From an uncultured bacterium (GTDB taxonomy: Bacteria > Cyanobacteriota > Vampirovibrionia > Gastranaerophilales > Gastranaerophilaceae): a stretch of DNA of 20,669 nucleotides. The position numbers and the translations under genes are program-made. Below, in pieces: positions 1 through 6,661 of this stretch. The stretch is taken from contig CAMDZX010000017.1 of assembly GCA_945910925.1 (NCBI GenBank), forward strand, positions 1 through 20,669, read 5' to 3'. The first letter of the stretch is position 1. Each line of letters begins with the position of its first letter. The notes beneath the pieces are model-generated. The model saw nothing but the letters and a program-made list of their open reading frames with translations. It searched no databases and was not told the origin of the DNA.

Positions 1-1
1 T

Positions 2-613
2 TCTAAATTCGCTCGTCAATCAGGTGGTAAAGGTCAATACGGTCACGTTAAAATCCAAATCGAACCGGCAGAAGAAAATGCAGGATTCGTATTTGAAAAC
101 AAAATCGTTGGTGGTGCTATTCCTAAGGAATACATCGAACCTGCAAGAAAAGGTATGGAAGAAGCACTTGAAGGCGGTATCTTAGCAGGATTCCCAATGA
201 TTGACGTTAAAGTTACGTTGTATGATGGTTCATACCACGAAGTCGACTCTTCTGAAATGGCGTTCAAGATTGCAGGTTCTATGGCAATCAAAGAAGGTAC
301 AAGAAAAGCACAACCTTGTATCCTTGAACCTATGATGAAGGTTGAAATCGAAATTCCTGATGAATTCACAGGTACAATTATCGGTGATATCTCAAGAAGA
401 CGTGGACGTGTTGAAGGTCAAGAACCTATCGGTAACACAGGAAACGTTATTGTTAGAGCTATCGTACCTCTTGGTAACATGTTTGGTTACGCTACCGATT
501 TGAGATCAAATACTCAAGGTCGTGGTACATACTCTATGGAATTCCAATGCTACGAACAAGTTCCGGCTAATATCGAAAAAGAAATTATCGAAAAAGCAGG
601 CGCTGCTAAGTAA
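2..613 (+). CDS. fusA: Elongation factor G, C-terminal part (domains IV-V)
   Basis: This is the 3' end of the gene for the GTPase that drives ribosomal translocation; the 5' part, including the GTP-binding domain, lies outside the window. The visible 203 residues begin inside domain IV (RQSGGKGQYGHVKI is the usual opening of that domain). They run through the GFPMIDVKV segment, then the domain V motif EPMMKVEIEIPDEFTG and the GDISRRRGRVEG loop, and end in the usual MFGYATDLRSNTQGRG segment and a short tail. The reading frame is open from base 2 with no stop. A hairpin terminator follows 20 bases after the stop. Seen: sequence motifs and open frame. Known: domain assignment of the EF-G family. 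A duplicated EF-G paralogue cannot be excluded from the C-terminus alone, but the conservation fits the housekeeping copy. Confidence 0.96.
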   Translation, partial: SKFARQSGGKGQYGHVKIQIEPAEENAGFVFENKIVGGAIPKEYIEPARKGMEEALEGGILAGFPMIDVKVTLYDGSYHEVDSSEMAFKIAGSMAIKEGTRKAQPCILEPMMKVEIEIPDEFTGTIIGDISRRRGRVEGQEPIGNTGNVIVRAIVPLGNMFGYATDLRSNTQGRGTYSMEFQCYEQVPANIEKEIIEKAGAAK

Positions 614-633
614 GAATTGTGAATTCAAATAAT

Positions 634-676
634 AATATAAAGAGGATGTTCAGTTTTGGACATCCTCTTTTATATT
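634..676 (+). terminator. Rho-independent terminator of fusA
   Basis: AGAGGATGT (641-649) pairs with ACATCCTCT (660-668) around a 10-base loop. The stem extends outwards through AT pairs, and the downstream side is a T-rich run. It lies just after the fusA stop codon. Confidence 0.85.
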
Positions 677-913
677 AATTAGTCAGACTAAAATACAATA
701 TTGGTAGACTAAAGTCTACCCTACCGCTTGTTTTTTACGCTTTCGGGATGACAAGTTTTTTGAAATATTATGGATAAATAATTTTTCATGGACAGTTGTG
801 TATTGGAGAGGGGGATAAAACCGTGTAATTTTTCGCAACAAAATAAATAACTTAGTCACTTAGTTACTCAATCGCCCAATTTATCCCTCAAGCTCCTTCT
901 CTCAAATAATTAT
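677..913. repeat. Intergenic gap made of short dispersed repeats
   Basis: I see no gene here. The gap holds a perfect hairpin GGTAGACT-AA-AGTCTACC (703-720), also present with small changes at 4602-4619. It also has ATGGACAGTTGTG (788-800), found inverted at 4702-4714; AACTTAGTCAC (849-859), inverted at 4579-4589; and ACTCAATCG (866-874), inverted at 4762-4770. The ACTTAGT-type stretch recurs in a longer form at 6537-6584. These gaps look assembled from the same small set of modules. Confidence 0.6.
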
Positions 914-930
914 AAAAGATTAAATCTTTT
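914..930 (-). terminator. Possible AT-rich terminator of the secreted-protein gene
   Basis: AAAAGAT and ATCTTTT form a 7-bp stem with a three-base loop, overlapping the stop codon of the gene starting at 1874. The stem's 3' arm ends in T residues on the minus strand, but there is no long T tail, so termination strength is uncertain. Confidence 0.35.
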
Positions 931-1874
931 TATAAACTGACTTTTACTTTTGCATCTTTTATAAATTTTATTCTAAAGCTCGTATTTACAGGAATATTAA
1001 CATGCCCGCCCTTGCAGAATATTGAAACGACAGGTGAAGTCACCGTACTTATACATCCCATAACTCCGCCATATAAGAAAGTAAACGGTGCAAGTATAAC
1101 GGTTGTTTTGTCTTGAATAAGGTTAGATGACAGTTTGTTCATCTTGTGGAACGTATTCCTGCCCCATTTACCTTTGTTTATCGTATTTTTTATATAAGTA
1201 CGCTCACCTTTTATATTTTCAAAAAATATTTTTTCTCCGTTTACTTTAGTAATACGTGTATCAATATGTTGATATTGATTTGCAAGAATTATTGTAATAA
1301 CTTCGATTGATACAAGTCCGCCGTTTCCTGTTATTTGAGGGGTTTTGGAGTCTGTTATTCTGCCTACGAATTTCGTACCCTGTGGAATCGTATAATAAGG
1401 TGTTTTGATTGGTTTTTGTGATACAAAGACTATATTTGTTCCCTTTTTTTGTTTATCTGATATTGCGTTTATATTGGTAATATCAATTTCGGTATTTTTT
1501 CTCAAAGGAATTACCGAATATTTTTTCTGTTGAGTTCTTGTTATAACGGAACGTGTTGTCGGAGTCGAGGTTTGTACAGGTGTGTTTGTGATTGTTTTAG
1601 GTAACTCCGGCAATTTTGGGAGTGTTTCTTTTTTGGATGCACTAACGGGAGCCGTAGTTTTTACTGTTGTGTTTGAGATTGTTTTACCTGTATTTGATGG
1701 TTTTGTGGTTGGAGTAGTATTGTTTATTTTTACTTCATCCACTTTATAATTCTTGCGAATATCATCATCAACCGTGTAATCCAAATCAATAGCAAATACA
1801 GGCATGAAAACCATTGCCTGTATTATTGCCGTTATAAGTAATTTTTTTAACTTATTTTGTTTCAAGATATTCAT
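930..1874 (-). CDS. Secreted protein of unknown function
   Basis: About 314 residues. I do not recognise the family. The N-terminus (MNILKQNKLKKLLITAIIQ, then hydrophobic to VFA at residues 26-28) is a good signal peptide, so the product is exported. Residues about 45-130 form a Thr/Ser/Pro/Lys-rich low-complexity linker. The C-terminal half looks beta-rich and ordered (IPQGTKFVGRITDSKTPQ, then VSIEVITIILANQYQ) and has a hydrophobic stretch with Gly and Cys around LYGGVMGCISTVTSPVVSIF near the end. I chose the ATG at 1874 because it starts the signal peptide directly; a longer frame reaches 1958 but that extension lies inside the preceding gene. The start overlaps the end of the glutamate synthase-like gene by 23 bases, so translation may be coupled. 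A TTG three codons downstream is an alternative start. Function cannot be given. Confidence 0.75.
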   Translation of the reverse strand: MNILKQNKLKKLLITAIIQAMVFMPVFAIDLDYTVDDDIRKNYKVDEVKINNTTPTTKPSNTGKTISNTTVKTTAPVSASKKETLPKLPELPKTITNTPVQTSTPTTRSVITRTQQKKYSVIPLRKNTEIDITNINAISDKQKKGTNIVFVSQKPIKTPYYTIPQGTKFVGRITDSKTPQITGNGGLVSIEVITIILANQYQHIDTRITKVNGEKIFFENIKGERTYIKNTINKGKWGRNTFHKMNKLSSNLIQDKTTVILAPFTFLYGGVMGCISTVTSPVVSIFCKGGHVNIPVNTSFRIKFIKDAKVKVSL

Positions 1875-3222
1875 TAATAGCTTTAGCTGCCTTTTTACCT
1901 GCACCCATTGCGTTGATAGCGTTTGAAGTTCCGACAGGAGCAACATCACCGCCTGCATATATTTTCGGAATAGAAGTTTGTCTTGTTTCTTCGTCTACCG
2001 TGAAATATCCTCGTCTGTCAGTTTCAAACTCAATTCCGTCTGCTGCGGAAGTTTTTTGAATAATCGGGTTAGGGCCTGTACCGAGTGCAACAATTACGGT
2101 ATCTACATCAAGGGTTTCAAACTTGCCTGTTCCGATTGGCTTACATCTTCCTGATTCATCAGGTTCACCAAGCTCCATTAATTCAAACTTCATACCGCCT
2201 ACATATCCTTCATTATCAATGATTTCAGCAGGAGCATGAAGGAATTTGAAAACAACACCTTCTTCTTTTGCGTGTCTGATTTCTTCAAGTCTTGCAGGAA
2301 GTTCTTTTTCCGTACGTCTGTATACGATATAAACATCTTCAAAACCTACTCTTACCGCAGTTCTTGCCGCATCCATCGCAACATTTCCGCCGCCGATAAT
2401 TGCAGCTTTTTTACCTACTCTCAAAGGAGTCGGAGATTGTTCATCGTTTGCGTGCATAAGGTTTACACGTGTTAAGAACTCATTTGCCGAGAATACACCG
2501 TTTAAGTTTTCGCCCGGAATATTCATCATTTTTGGTAATCCTGCACCCGAACAAATAAATATTGCATCAAATCCGTCTTCTTCAAGTTGTTTTATAGTAA
2601 TTGATTTTCCGACAATTACGTTTTTGTGGAATTTGACGCCCATTTCTTTTAAGGATTCGATTTCTCTGTCAAGAACTACACGAGGAAGTCTGAATGGTGG
2701 AATACCGTATCTCAACACACCGCCGAATTGGTGTAGAGCTTCAAATACAGAAACATCGTGACCTGCTTTTCTTAAATCCGCAGCGGCAGTAATACCTGCA
2801 CAACCCGAACCTATTACGGCTACTTTTTTGCCCGAAGGTTTAATTTCTGTTTTTTCAGGTCTTGTATTATCGCCGACATATCTTTCTAATGCGCCGATTG
2901 CAACCGCTTCACCTTTGATACCCAATACACATTGACCTTCGCATTGTCTTTCTTGAGGACAAACACGTCCGCAAACAGACGGTAACATACTTGTTTGACG
3001 TATGATTTCACCTGCTTTTTCAAGGTTGCCTTCTTTGATTTCGTGTATAAAATCAGGAATTTGGATATTAACAGGACATCCCTTTACACAACGAGGGTTT
3101 TTACAGTTAAGACATCTTGATGCCTCTGCTTTTGCCTGTTCTGCCGTAAAGTTTTCTTCAACTGCCTCAAAGTTACTTCTGCGTTGAATTTTATCCTGTT
3201 CTTTAGGTCTTTGACGTTCCAT
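1852..3222 (-). CDS. gltD: NADPH-dependent glutamate synthase small-subunit-like oxidoreductase
   Basis: A 456-residue FAD/NADPH flavoprotein with two [4Fe-4S] clusters. In the GltD family it passes electrons from NADPH to glutamate synthesis. First cluster: C37, C40, C45, C49 (CLNCKNPRCVKGCP). Second: C84, C88, C94, C98. The FAD site is GSGCAG (138-143), the NADPH site is GGGNVAMDAARTAVRVG near 275-290, and a C-terminal YAGGDV binds FAD. The start at 3222 is set by AGAAGGAG (3230-3237), seven bases upstream; an in-frame ATG eight codons earlier lies upstream of this site. No large GltB subunit is adjacent. That fits the stand-alone homotetrameric form of about 460 residues, but NfnB/SudA-type ferredoxin-linked relatives share the fold; their usual small partner subunit is also absent. 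The secreted-protein gene overlaps its 3' end. Confidence 0.9.
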   Translation of the reverse strand: MERQRPKEQDKIQRRSNFEAVEENFTAEQAKAEASRCLNCKNPRCVKGCPVNIQIPDFIHEIKEGNLEKAGEIIRQTSMLPSVCGRVCPQERQCEGQCVLGIKGEAVAIGALERYVGDNTRPEKTEIKPSGKKVAVIGSGCAGITAAADLRKAGHDVSVFEALHQFGGVLRYGIPPFRLPRVVLDREIESLKEMGVKFHKNVIVGKSITIKQLEEDGFDAIFICSGAGLPKMMNIPGENLNGVFSANEFLTRVNLMHANDEQSPTPLRVGKKAAIIGGGNVAMDAARTAVRVGFEDVYIVYRRTEKELPARLEEIRHAKEEGVVFKFLHAPAEIIDNEGYVGGMKFELMELGEPDESGRCKPIGTGKFETLDVDTVIVALGTGPNPIIQKTSAADGIEFETDRRGYFTVDEETRQTSIPKIYAGGDVAPVGTSNAINAMGAGKKAAKAINEYLETK

Positions 3223-3383
3223 ATTCCATCTCCTTCTTGTAATCATTAAACTTATTATGAATACAATTTTACATCAAAAATATCAAATATAAAATTATAA
3301 TATTTTTATTGTGTGGTTAAATTTGTATATATGATTTTCAAAAAATATGTAAAGTTTTGTAACAAAAATAGCCAACCTTGAAA

Positions 3384-3412
3384 TTGATAGTTTTATATAT
3401 ACTTTATATATA
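3384..3412 (+). promoter_or_regulatory. Promoter of a candidate small RNA
   Basis: TTGATA (3384-3389), a 17-base spacer, then TATATA (3407-3412). An overlapping alternative is TTGAAA (3378-3383) with TACTTT (3400-3405). It points right, against both flanking genes, and predicts a start near 3419. Confidence 0.5.
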
Positions 3413-3418
3413 TGTAAT

Positions 3419-3512
3419 CAATAAGAGAGCAAATAAAAAAGATTTATTATATACCCTAATTCCCTTCCTAATTCTAGTTTTACTCCTCAGTTTGTTAAGA
3501 GGAGTTTTTTTT
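3419..3512 (+). ncRNA. Candidate small RNA, about 94 nt
   Basis: A plus-strand promoter is followed about 65 bases later by a strong terminator, with no open reading frame between, and both neighbouring genes lie on the minus strand. The body is A-rich at first and then has pyrimidine-rich stretches (CCCTAATTCCCTTCC, and ACTCCTC in the terminator stem) that could pair with Shine-Dalgarno sequences, as C-rich stretches of known regulatory RNAs do. I cannot match it to a known RNA family. Seen: promoter-like boxes and terminator. Inferred: that it is transcribed and regulatory. Confidence 0.5.
3482..3512 (+). terminator. Strong rho-independent terminator (plus strand)
   Basis: ACTCCTC (3482-3488) pairs with GAGGAGT (3499-3505) around a 10-base loop and is followed by a T run (3505-3512). 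On the minus strand the stem is followed by AAAAC, so it does not look like the terminator of the leftward GNAT gene. Confidence 0.85.
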
Positions 3513-3541
3513 ATGCTTTTTTAGTAGGTTGAAACAGTCTT

Positions 3542-4522
3542 TTATCTGACAATAGTTTCTCCGAGCATTATAAATTCTTTGACGGGTGATTCTTGTTTAA
3601 TCAATTTATAAAAATCTTTTACAAGCAGTAATCTTGTTTTTAGCCATTGGAAATTATTACTTACAAAAAATTCTTTTTGTCTTTCGGAGGTTTTCAGATA
3701 TCGTTTTGTTTTTACGAACAGTTTAAAATGTCGTCTGCGTTTCAGGATTTCTCTTATTGCAAAATACATAAAGCCTTCAGGATTAATTTCATATCCGTCC
3801 GAGTAATTAAAATCTACCACGTAGTTTTCATCATCATCGGTTGAAACAAGAAAGTATCCGAGTATTCTGCCTGATGAATAATCTTCGACTACATATCTGT
3901 ATGAAGTTGAATAAGTGAGTCCGTGACAAAATGTTTCCGCAAATTCTTGGGAAGATCTCTCCAAAGTTGGTTTAAAATATGTTATTAAAGAATCATTGTA
4001 TATGTCTGAGATTTCTTTAAGGTCACTGTCTTTTAATCTTCTGTATTTTATTGTTGAAGGTTTTTGAAAAGTTCGTTTTGTGACTTCCCAAGTTTCTTCT
4101 GCCGAACATTGTCTAAAACCGCACCCTGAGAGAAAAAGGTTTATCAAATCAGACTGAATTTCGTTTATCAAAACATAAAACGCAGATGCTCCATTTGCAC
4201 CGTAGTGAGATATCAAAAACTCAAGAAGCTGTTTAGCAACATCGTACGCATTTTCAGAAAAAAACAATTGTGTTATTGCCAATTTGGAATGGTTTCCGAC
4301 AATCGGTGATATAGTTGCAGCACCCAAGCACTCTCCACCTTCTTCAATAATATACGATTCATCAAGAAATTTATATTTTAGCGGTAAAAGATTGTGAATA
4401 CCGCCAAAAGGACTTACTGACAGTAATTGCAGAAAAGAGTTATTCTTGTCCTTATTTAAAAACGGTATAAGATTTTTGATTTTTCGTTTGTTAAAAAAAT
4501 TGAGTTTTGAAATCTTCGTCAT
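3542..4522 (-). CDS. Tandem GNAT-like N-acetyltransferase
   Basis: A 326-residue protein that looks like two GNAT folds in a row. The first half (about 20-140) has the beta-strand pattern ESYIIEEGGECLGAATISPIVG followed by an amphipathic helix (AYDVAKQLLEFLISHYGANG). The second half (about 150-290) starts with the typical YRRLKDSDLKEISDIYNDSL and has strands RYVVEDYSSGRILGYFLVS and FVSNNFQWLKTRLLLVKD. A canonical acetyl-CoA Q/R-x-x-G-x-G/A loop is not clear in either half, so catalysis and substrate are open. The start at 4522 has no Shine-Dalgarno but sits six bases after a TATAAT -10 box, suggesting a leaderless mRNA. The product has no signal peptide and should be cytoplasmic. Confidence 0.7.
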   Translation of the reverse strand: MTKISKLNFFNKRKIKNLIPFLNKDKNNSFLQLLSVSPFGGIHNLLPLKYKFLDESYIIEEGGECLGAATISPIVGNHSKLAITQLFFSENAYDVAKQLLEFLISHYGANGASAFYVLINEIQSDLINLFLSGCGFRQCSAEETWEVTKRTFQKPSTIKYRRLKDSDLKEISDIYNDSLITYFKPTLERSSQEFAETFCHGLTYSTSYRYVVEDYSSGRILGYFLVSTDDDENYVVDFNYSDGYEINPEGFMYFAIREILKRRRHFKLFVKTKRYLKTSERQKEFFVSNNFQWLKTRLLLVKDFYKLIKQESPVKEFIMLGETIVR

Positions 4523-4528
4523 ACTGTG

Positions 4529-4557
4529 ATTATAGTATTTTTCTCAAAAATCTTCAA
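4529..4557 (-). promoter_or_regulatory. Promoter of the GNAT-like gene (leaderless type)
   Basis: Reading on the minus strand: TTGAAG (4557-4552), a 17-base spacer, TATAAT (4534-4529), six bases, then the ATG at 4522. The predicted transcription start falls on or next to the start codon. Confidence 0.7.
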
Positions 4558-4866
4558 TAGATATATCTTGTGGAAAAGGTGACTAAGTTCCTGAGAAGTG
4601 GGGTAGACTTCAGTCTGCCGATATCCTGAAACATAACAAGGGAGCGAAGTTTTATACTATTTAAATTATTGATGCGTCTCTTTGTTACTTTGCTTCTATT
4701 TCACAACTGTCCATAATAATTTTTAAGGAATTAATAATAAATTACAAAGAGGTAAATGAGTCGATTGAGTGGCTTTTTGTCGGGTTAAAACCTGACTTTG
4801 CCTAAGTGATTGAAAAATAATAATTTCATTGTCGGTTTAAGTAAAGCCGACTTTCTTTTTAATTGG
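4558..4866. repeat. Intergenic repeat mosaic with three hairpins
   Basis: No gene seen. The gap holds GTGACTAAGTT (4579-4589); the hairpin GGTAGACT-TC-AGTCTGCC (4602-4619); ACAAGGGAGC (4636-4645, inverted at 6378-6387); CACAACTGTCCAT (4702-4714); and CGATTGAGT (4762-4770). Several of these are inverted copies of modules at 703-874. Two further hairpins, 4779-4796 (GTCGGGTT/ACCTGAC) and 4831-4851 (GTCGGTTT/AAAGCCGAC), share the same GTCGG opening. The latter is followed by a T-rich run on the plus strand. Either may act as terminator for the glycosyltransferase gene ending at 4867. Confidence 0.55.
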
Positions 4867-5901
4867 TTACAGCGGAATTAAAAATGTGTAACCTAAAAAT
4901 AATATTTTCTTATAGTACTTGCCGCAAGAAGTTTTAGTCGATACGGAAAATATTATTTGCCAAAAAGAATTATTATTGTTTTGAGTTATTTTTTCAAATT
5001 TATAATATTCGTCTTCTGATAAATGATGGGAAAAAATATCTTTTATATTATTACAAGAATATAGGTATTCACACGATAACGAGTTAATCTTATGTGCTTT
5101 AAACTCTCTTTCATATTCGTTTTCTATATTATGTTTCTTTAGTATTTTTTCTATTCGTGTTATATCAACACCTATATTATCAATATTTGTCTGATACTCT
5201 GTTAATAAGCTTGTTTTGTTAGAATAGGAACCTAATCGTTTAACATAATGGTATAAATTTTTATTTATGTAGCAAATTTTCCTTGCAACTAAAAAAGCTT
5301 CCAAACTGAAATAATAATCCTCAGTTAAAACATGTTCAATAAATCGAATCTTGTATTTGTTTATAAAATTCATATTAAATAATTTTGTACAACATGTTGC
5401 TCGGATATTAAAAATCTCGTTCTTTATATCTTTTGCACAATAGTTTCTACCTGAATAAATTTTAAACTTTTTGAATATATTTTGATGTATTTTTAAATTC
5501 TTTTTACTAATTTTATCAAACTTAAAATTCCTATGTTCAATAAAGTCACATTCTACAATTTCAGCATTATTTTTCTTAATTTTTTTATACAAAATCTCTA
5601 TAGTATTTGGTTCAATCCAATCATCAGGATCTACCATATATAAGTATTTACCATTAGCTGCATCTAATCCCGTATTTCTTGCAATACTAACTCCTGAATT
5701 TGTTATTGATATTATTTTAATCCTTTTATCTTTTTTAGCATAACTTTCTAAAATCGCCAAAGAATTATCGGTAGAACCGTCATTTACACATATAATTTCT
5801 ATATCTATGAATGTTTGGTTTATTATGGAATTCAAACATTTTTCCAAATATGGAGCAACATTATAAATTGGTAGCACTACGGATACTTTTGGTTTATTCA
5901 T
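4867..5901 (-). CDS. Family 2 glycosyltransferase
   Basis: A 344-residue GT-A fold enzyme that should transfer a sugar from a nucleotide donor to a cell-surface glycan. The N-terminal 110 residues are diagnostic: VSVVLPIYNVAPYLEKCLNS, VNDGSTDNS with D41, NSGVSIARNTGLDAANG, and the metal-binding DPDD (91-94) in YMVDPDDW. The rest is Lys/Asn/Ile-rich, with TEDYYFSLEAFLVAR and a short C-terminal tail ending KKILFLGYTFLIPL. There is no membrane domain, so it acts at the cytoplasmic face. The start is fixed by AAAGGAG (5910-5916), eight bases upstream. The gene stands alone, not in a polysaccharide cluster, and is more AT-rich (AAA, AAT and ATA codons) than gltD or fusA, which may mean acquisition. 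Donor and acceptor cannot be deduced. Confidence 0.9.
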   Translation of the reverse strand: MNKPKVSVVLPIYNVAPYLEKCLNSIINQTFIDIEIICVNDGSTDNSLAILESYAKKDKRIKIISITNSGVSIARNTGLDAANGKYLYMVDPDDWIEPNTIEILYKKIKKNNAEIVECDFIEHRNFKFDKISKKNLKIHQNIFKKFKIYSGRNYCAKDIKNEIFNIRATCCTKLFNMNFINKYKIRFIEHVLTEDYYFSLEAFLVARKICYINKNLYHYVKRLGSYSNKTSLLTEYQTNIDNIGVDITRIEKILKKHNIENEYEREFKAHKINSLSCEYLYSCNNIKDIFSHHLSEDEYYKFEKITQNNNNSFWQIIFSVSTKTSCGKYYKKILFLGYTFLIPL

Positions 5902-5923
5902 GTAATATTCTCCTTTAAAACTA

Positions 5924-5952
5924 ATTATCTCATATTGTATTCGATTTGTAAA
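5924..5952 (-). promoter_or_regulatory. Promoter of the glycosyltransferase gene
   Basis: On the minus strand: TTTACA (5952-5947), a 17-base spacer, GATAAT (5929-5924), followed by the ribosome site at 5916-5910. The spacer and -35 box overlap the ATACAAT repeats. Confidence 0.6.
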
Positions 5953-5970
5953 TACAATAAAGAATACAAT
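5934..5970. promoter_or_regulatory. Iterated ATACAAT boxes, operator-like
   Basis: ATTGTATTC (5934-5942) and GAATACAAT (5962-5970) form a perfect 9-bp inverted repeat. A third copy, ATACAAT (5952-5958), lies 12 bp from the right-hand one in the same direction. The array covers the glycosyltransferase -35 region and lies just upstream of the ribbon-helix-helix gene, a natural place for that protein to bind. Binding is inferred only. Confidence 0.4.
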
Positions 5971-6023
5971 ATTAAATATATATAAAATTACAGGAGTTTT
6001 TTAAAATTGTATTGGTGACGAAT

Positions 6024-6185
6024 ATGAATGAATTTAAACCAATAAAACAGGAAAAAACAGTAATAAGTATCAGACTTGATAATTCATTACTAAACGAGAT
6101 AGATAACATTTCACATAAAACGGATATTAGTAGAAATGAACTTATTATCCAATGTATAAAATATGCCTTAGATAATATGACATAA
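6024..6185 (+). CDS. Small ribbon-helix-helix DNA-binding protein
   Basis: A 53-residue protein with the Arc/CopG-type pattern: a short beta-strand TVISIRLDNSLLNEID (12-27) followed by two helices (LLNEIDNIS and ISRNELIIQCIKYALDNM). Such proteins dimerise through the strand and bind direct or inverted short DNA repeats. The ATG at 6024 has GGTGA (6014-6018) five bases upstream; in-frame GTG 6015 and TTG 6012 are weaker alternatives. The gene diverges from the glycosyltransferase, with ATACAAT boxes between them, so it may repress both. No toxin-like gene follows (the next 470 bases are repeats), so an antitoxin role is unsupported. Confidence 0.75.
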   Translation: MNEFKPIKQEKTVISIRLDNSLLNEIDNISHKTDISRNELIIQCIKYALDNMT

Positions 6186-6655
6186 ATTTGTTTATACTTT
6201 TATAAACATATTTATATTATTATCTCATATATTGTAGCCTGTCGGTTTTTAATCTGACTGTATAGGGTACAAGGGTATGATGTTTCGCACTATTTTAATT
6301 TTTGATGGGCGAAATTGAAAATTTCATCCGTATACATTGCCGGTGATAATTAAATCAGGCGTATTTTAGTATCTTATGCTCCCTTGTCATGCTGAACTTT
6401 ACTTTACCTCTTTCAGCATCTTATCAACGTTGGAGTTTTACATTTAACGTTTCTACGTTTTATTTTTTTATTCCCGGTTGGTAAGATTCCGAAACAAGTT
6501 CGGAATGACGTTTTCTTCTCTTTTGCCCTAAAATAAATCACTCAGTCACTCGGTAACTTAGTAACTTAGTTACTTTGTCACTCTGCATCCATTTACCCCC
6601 CCTTACCCCTTGACTTTTTAAAAAGTATCATTAATACAAATTATGTAGAATAGAG
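6186..6655. repeat. Intergenic gap with palindromic and tandem short repeats
   Basis: I find no gene. A disrupted palindromic element, ATGCTGAA to TTCAGCAT (6389-6419), is bounded by GTC and CTTA. A second, intact element at 6482-6509 has arms ATTCCGAA and TTCGGAAT, next to GTAAG and GACG. Both resemble the common GTCAT-TCCGAA...TTCGGAAT-C intergenic element type. At 6537-6584 there is a degenerate tandem of 8-mers of the form ACTTAGTN. ACAAGGGAGC occurs inverted at 6378-6387. 6268-6312 is a diverged copy of 4631-4678. The last 50 bases hold a weak promoter (TTGACT at 6610-6615). Confidence 0.55.
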
Positions 6656-6661
6656 GTGTAT

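Noticed and set aside
2236..3187. Plus-strand frames opposite gltD.
   Set aside because: They are shadows of a strongly conserved gene and have no recognisable content.
3482..3490. ACTCCTCA in the candidate small RNA matches the start of the core motif of the cyanobacterial small RNA Yfr1.
   Set aside because: In Yfr1 the motif is a longer unpaired stretch between two stems. Here the match is eight or nine bases and lies in the terminator stem, so I do not call Yfr1.
6024..6185. Antitoxin of a toxin-antitoxin pair.
   Set aside because: No toxin-sized frame lies next to it; the following 470 bases are repeats and the other neighbour is a glycosyltransferase.
6537..6584. CRISPR array.
   Set aside because: The repeats are 8-mers in a degenerate tandem without unique spacers, and no cas genes are present.
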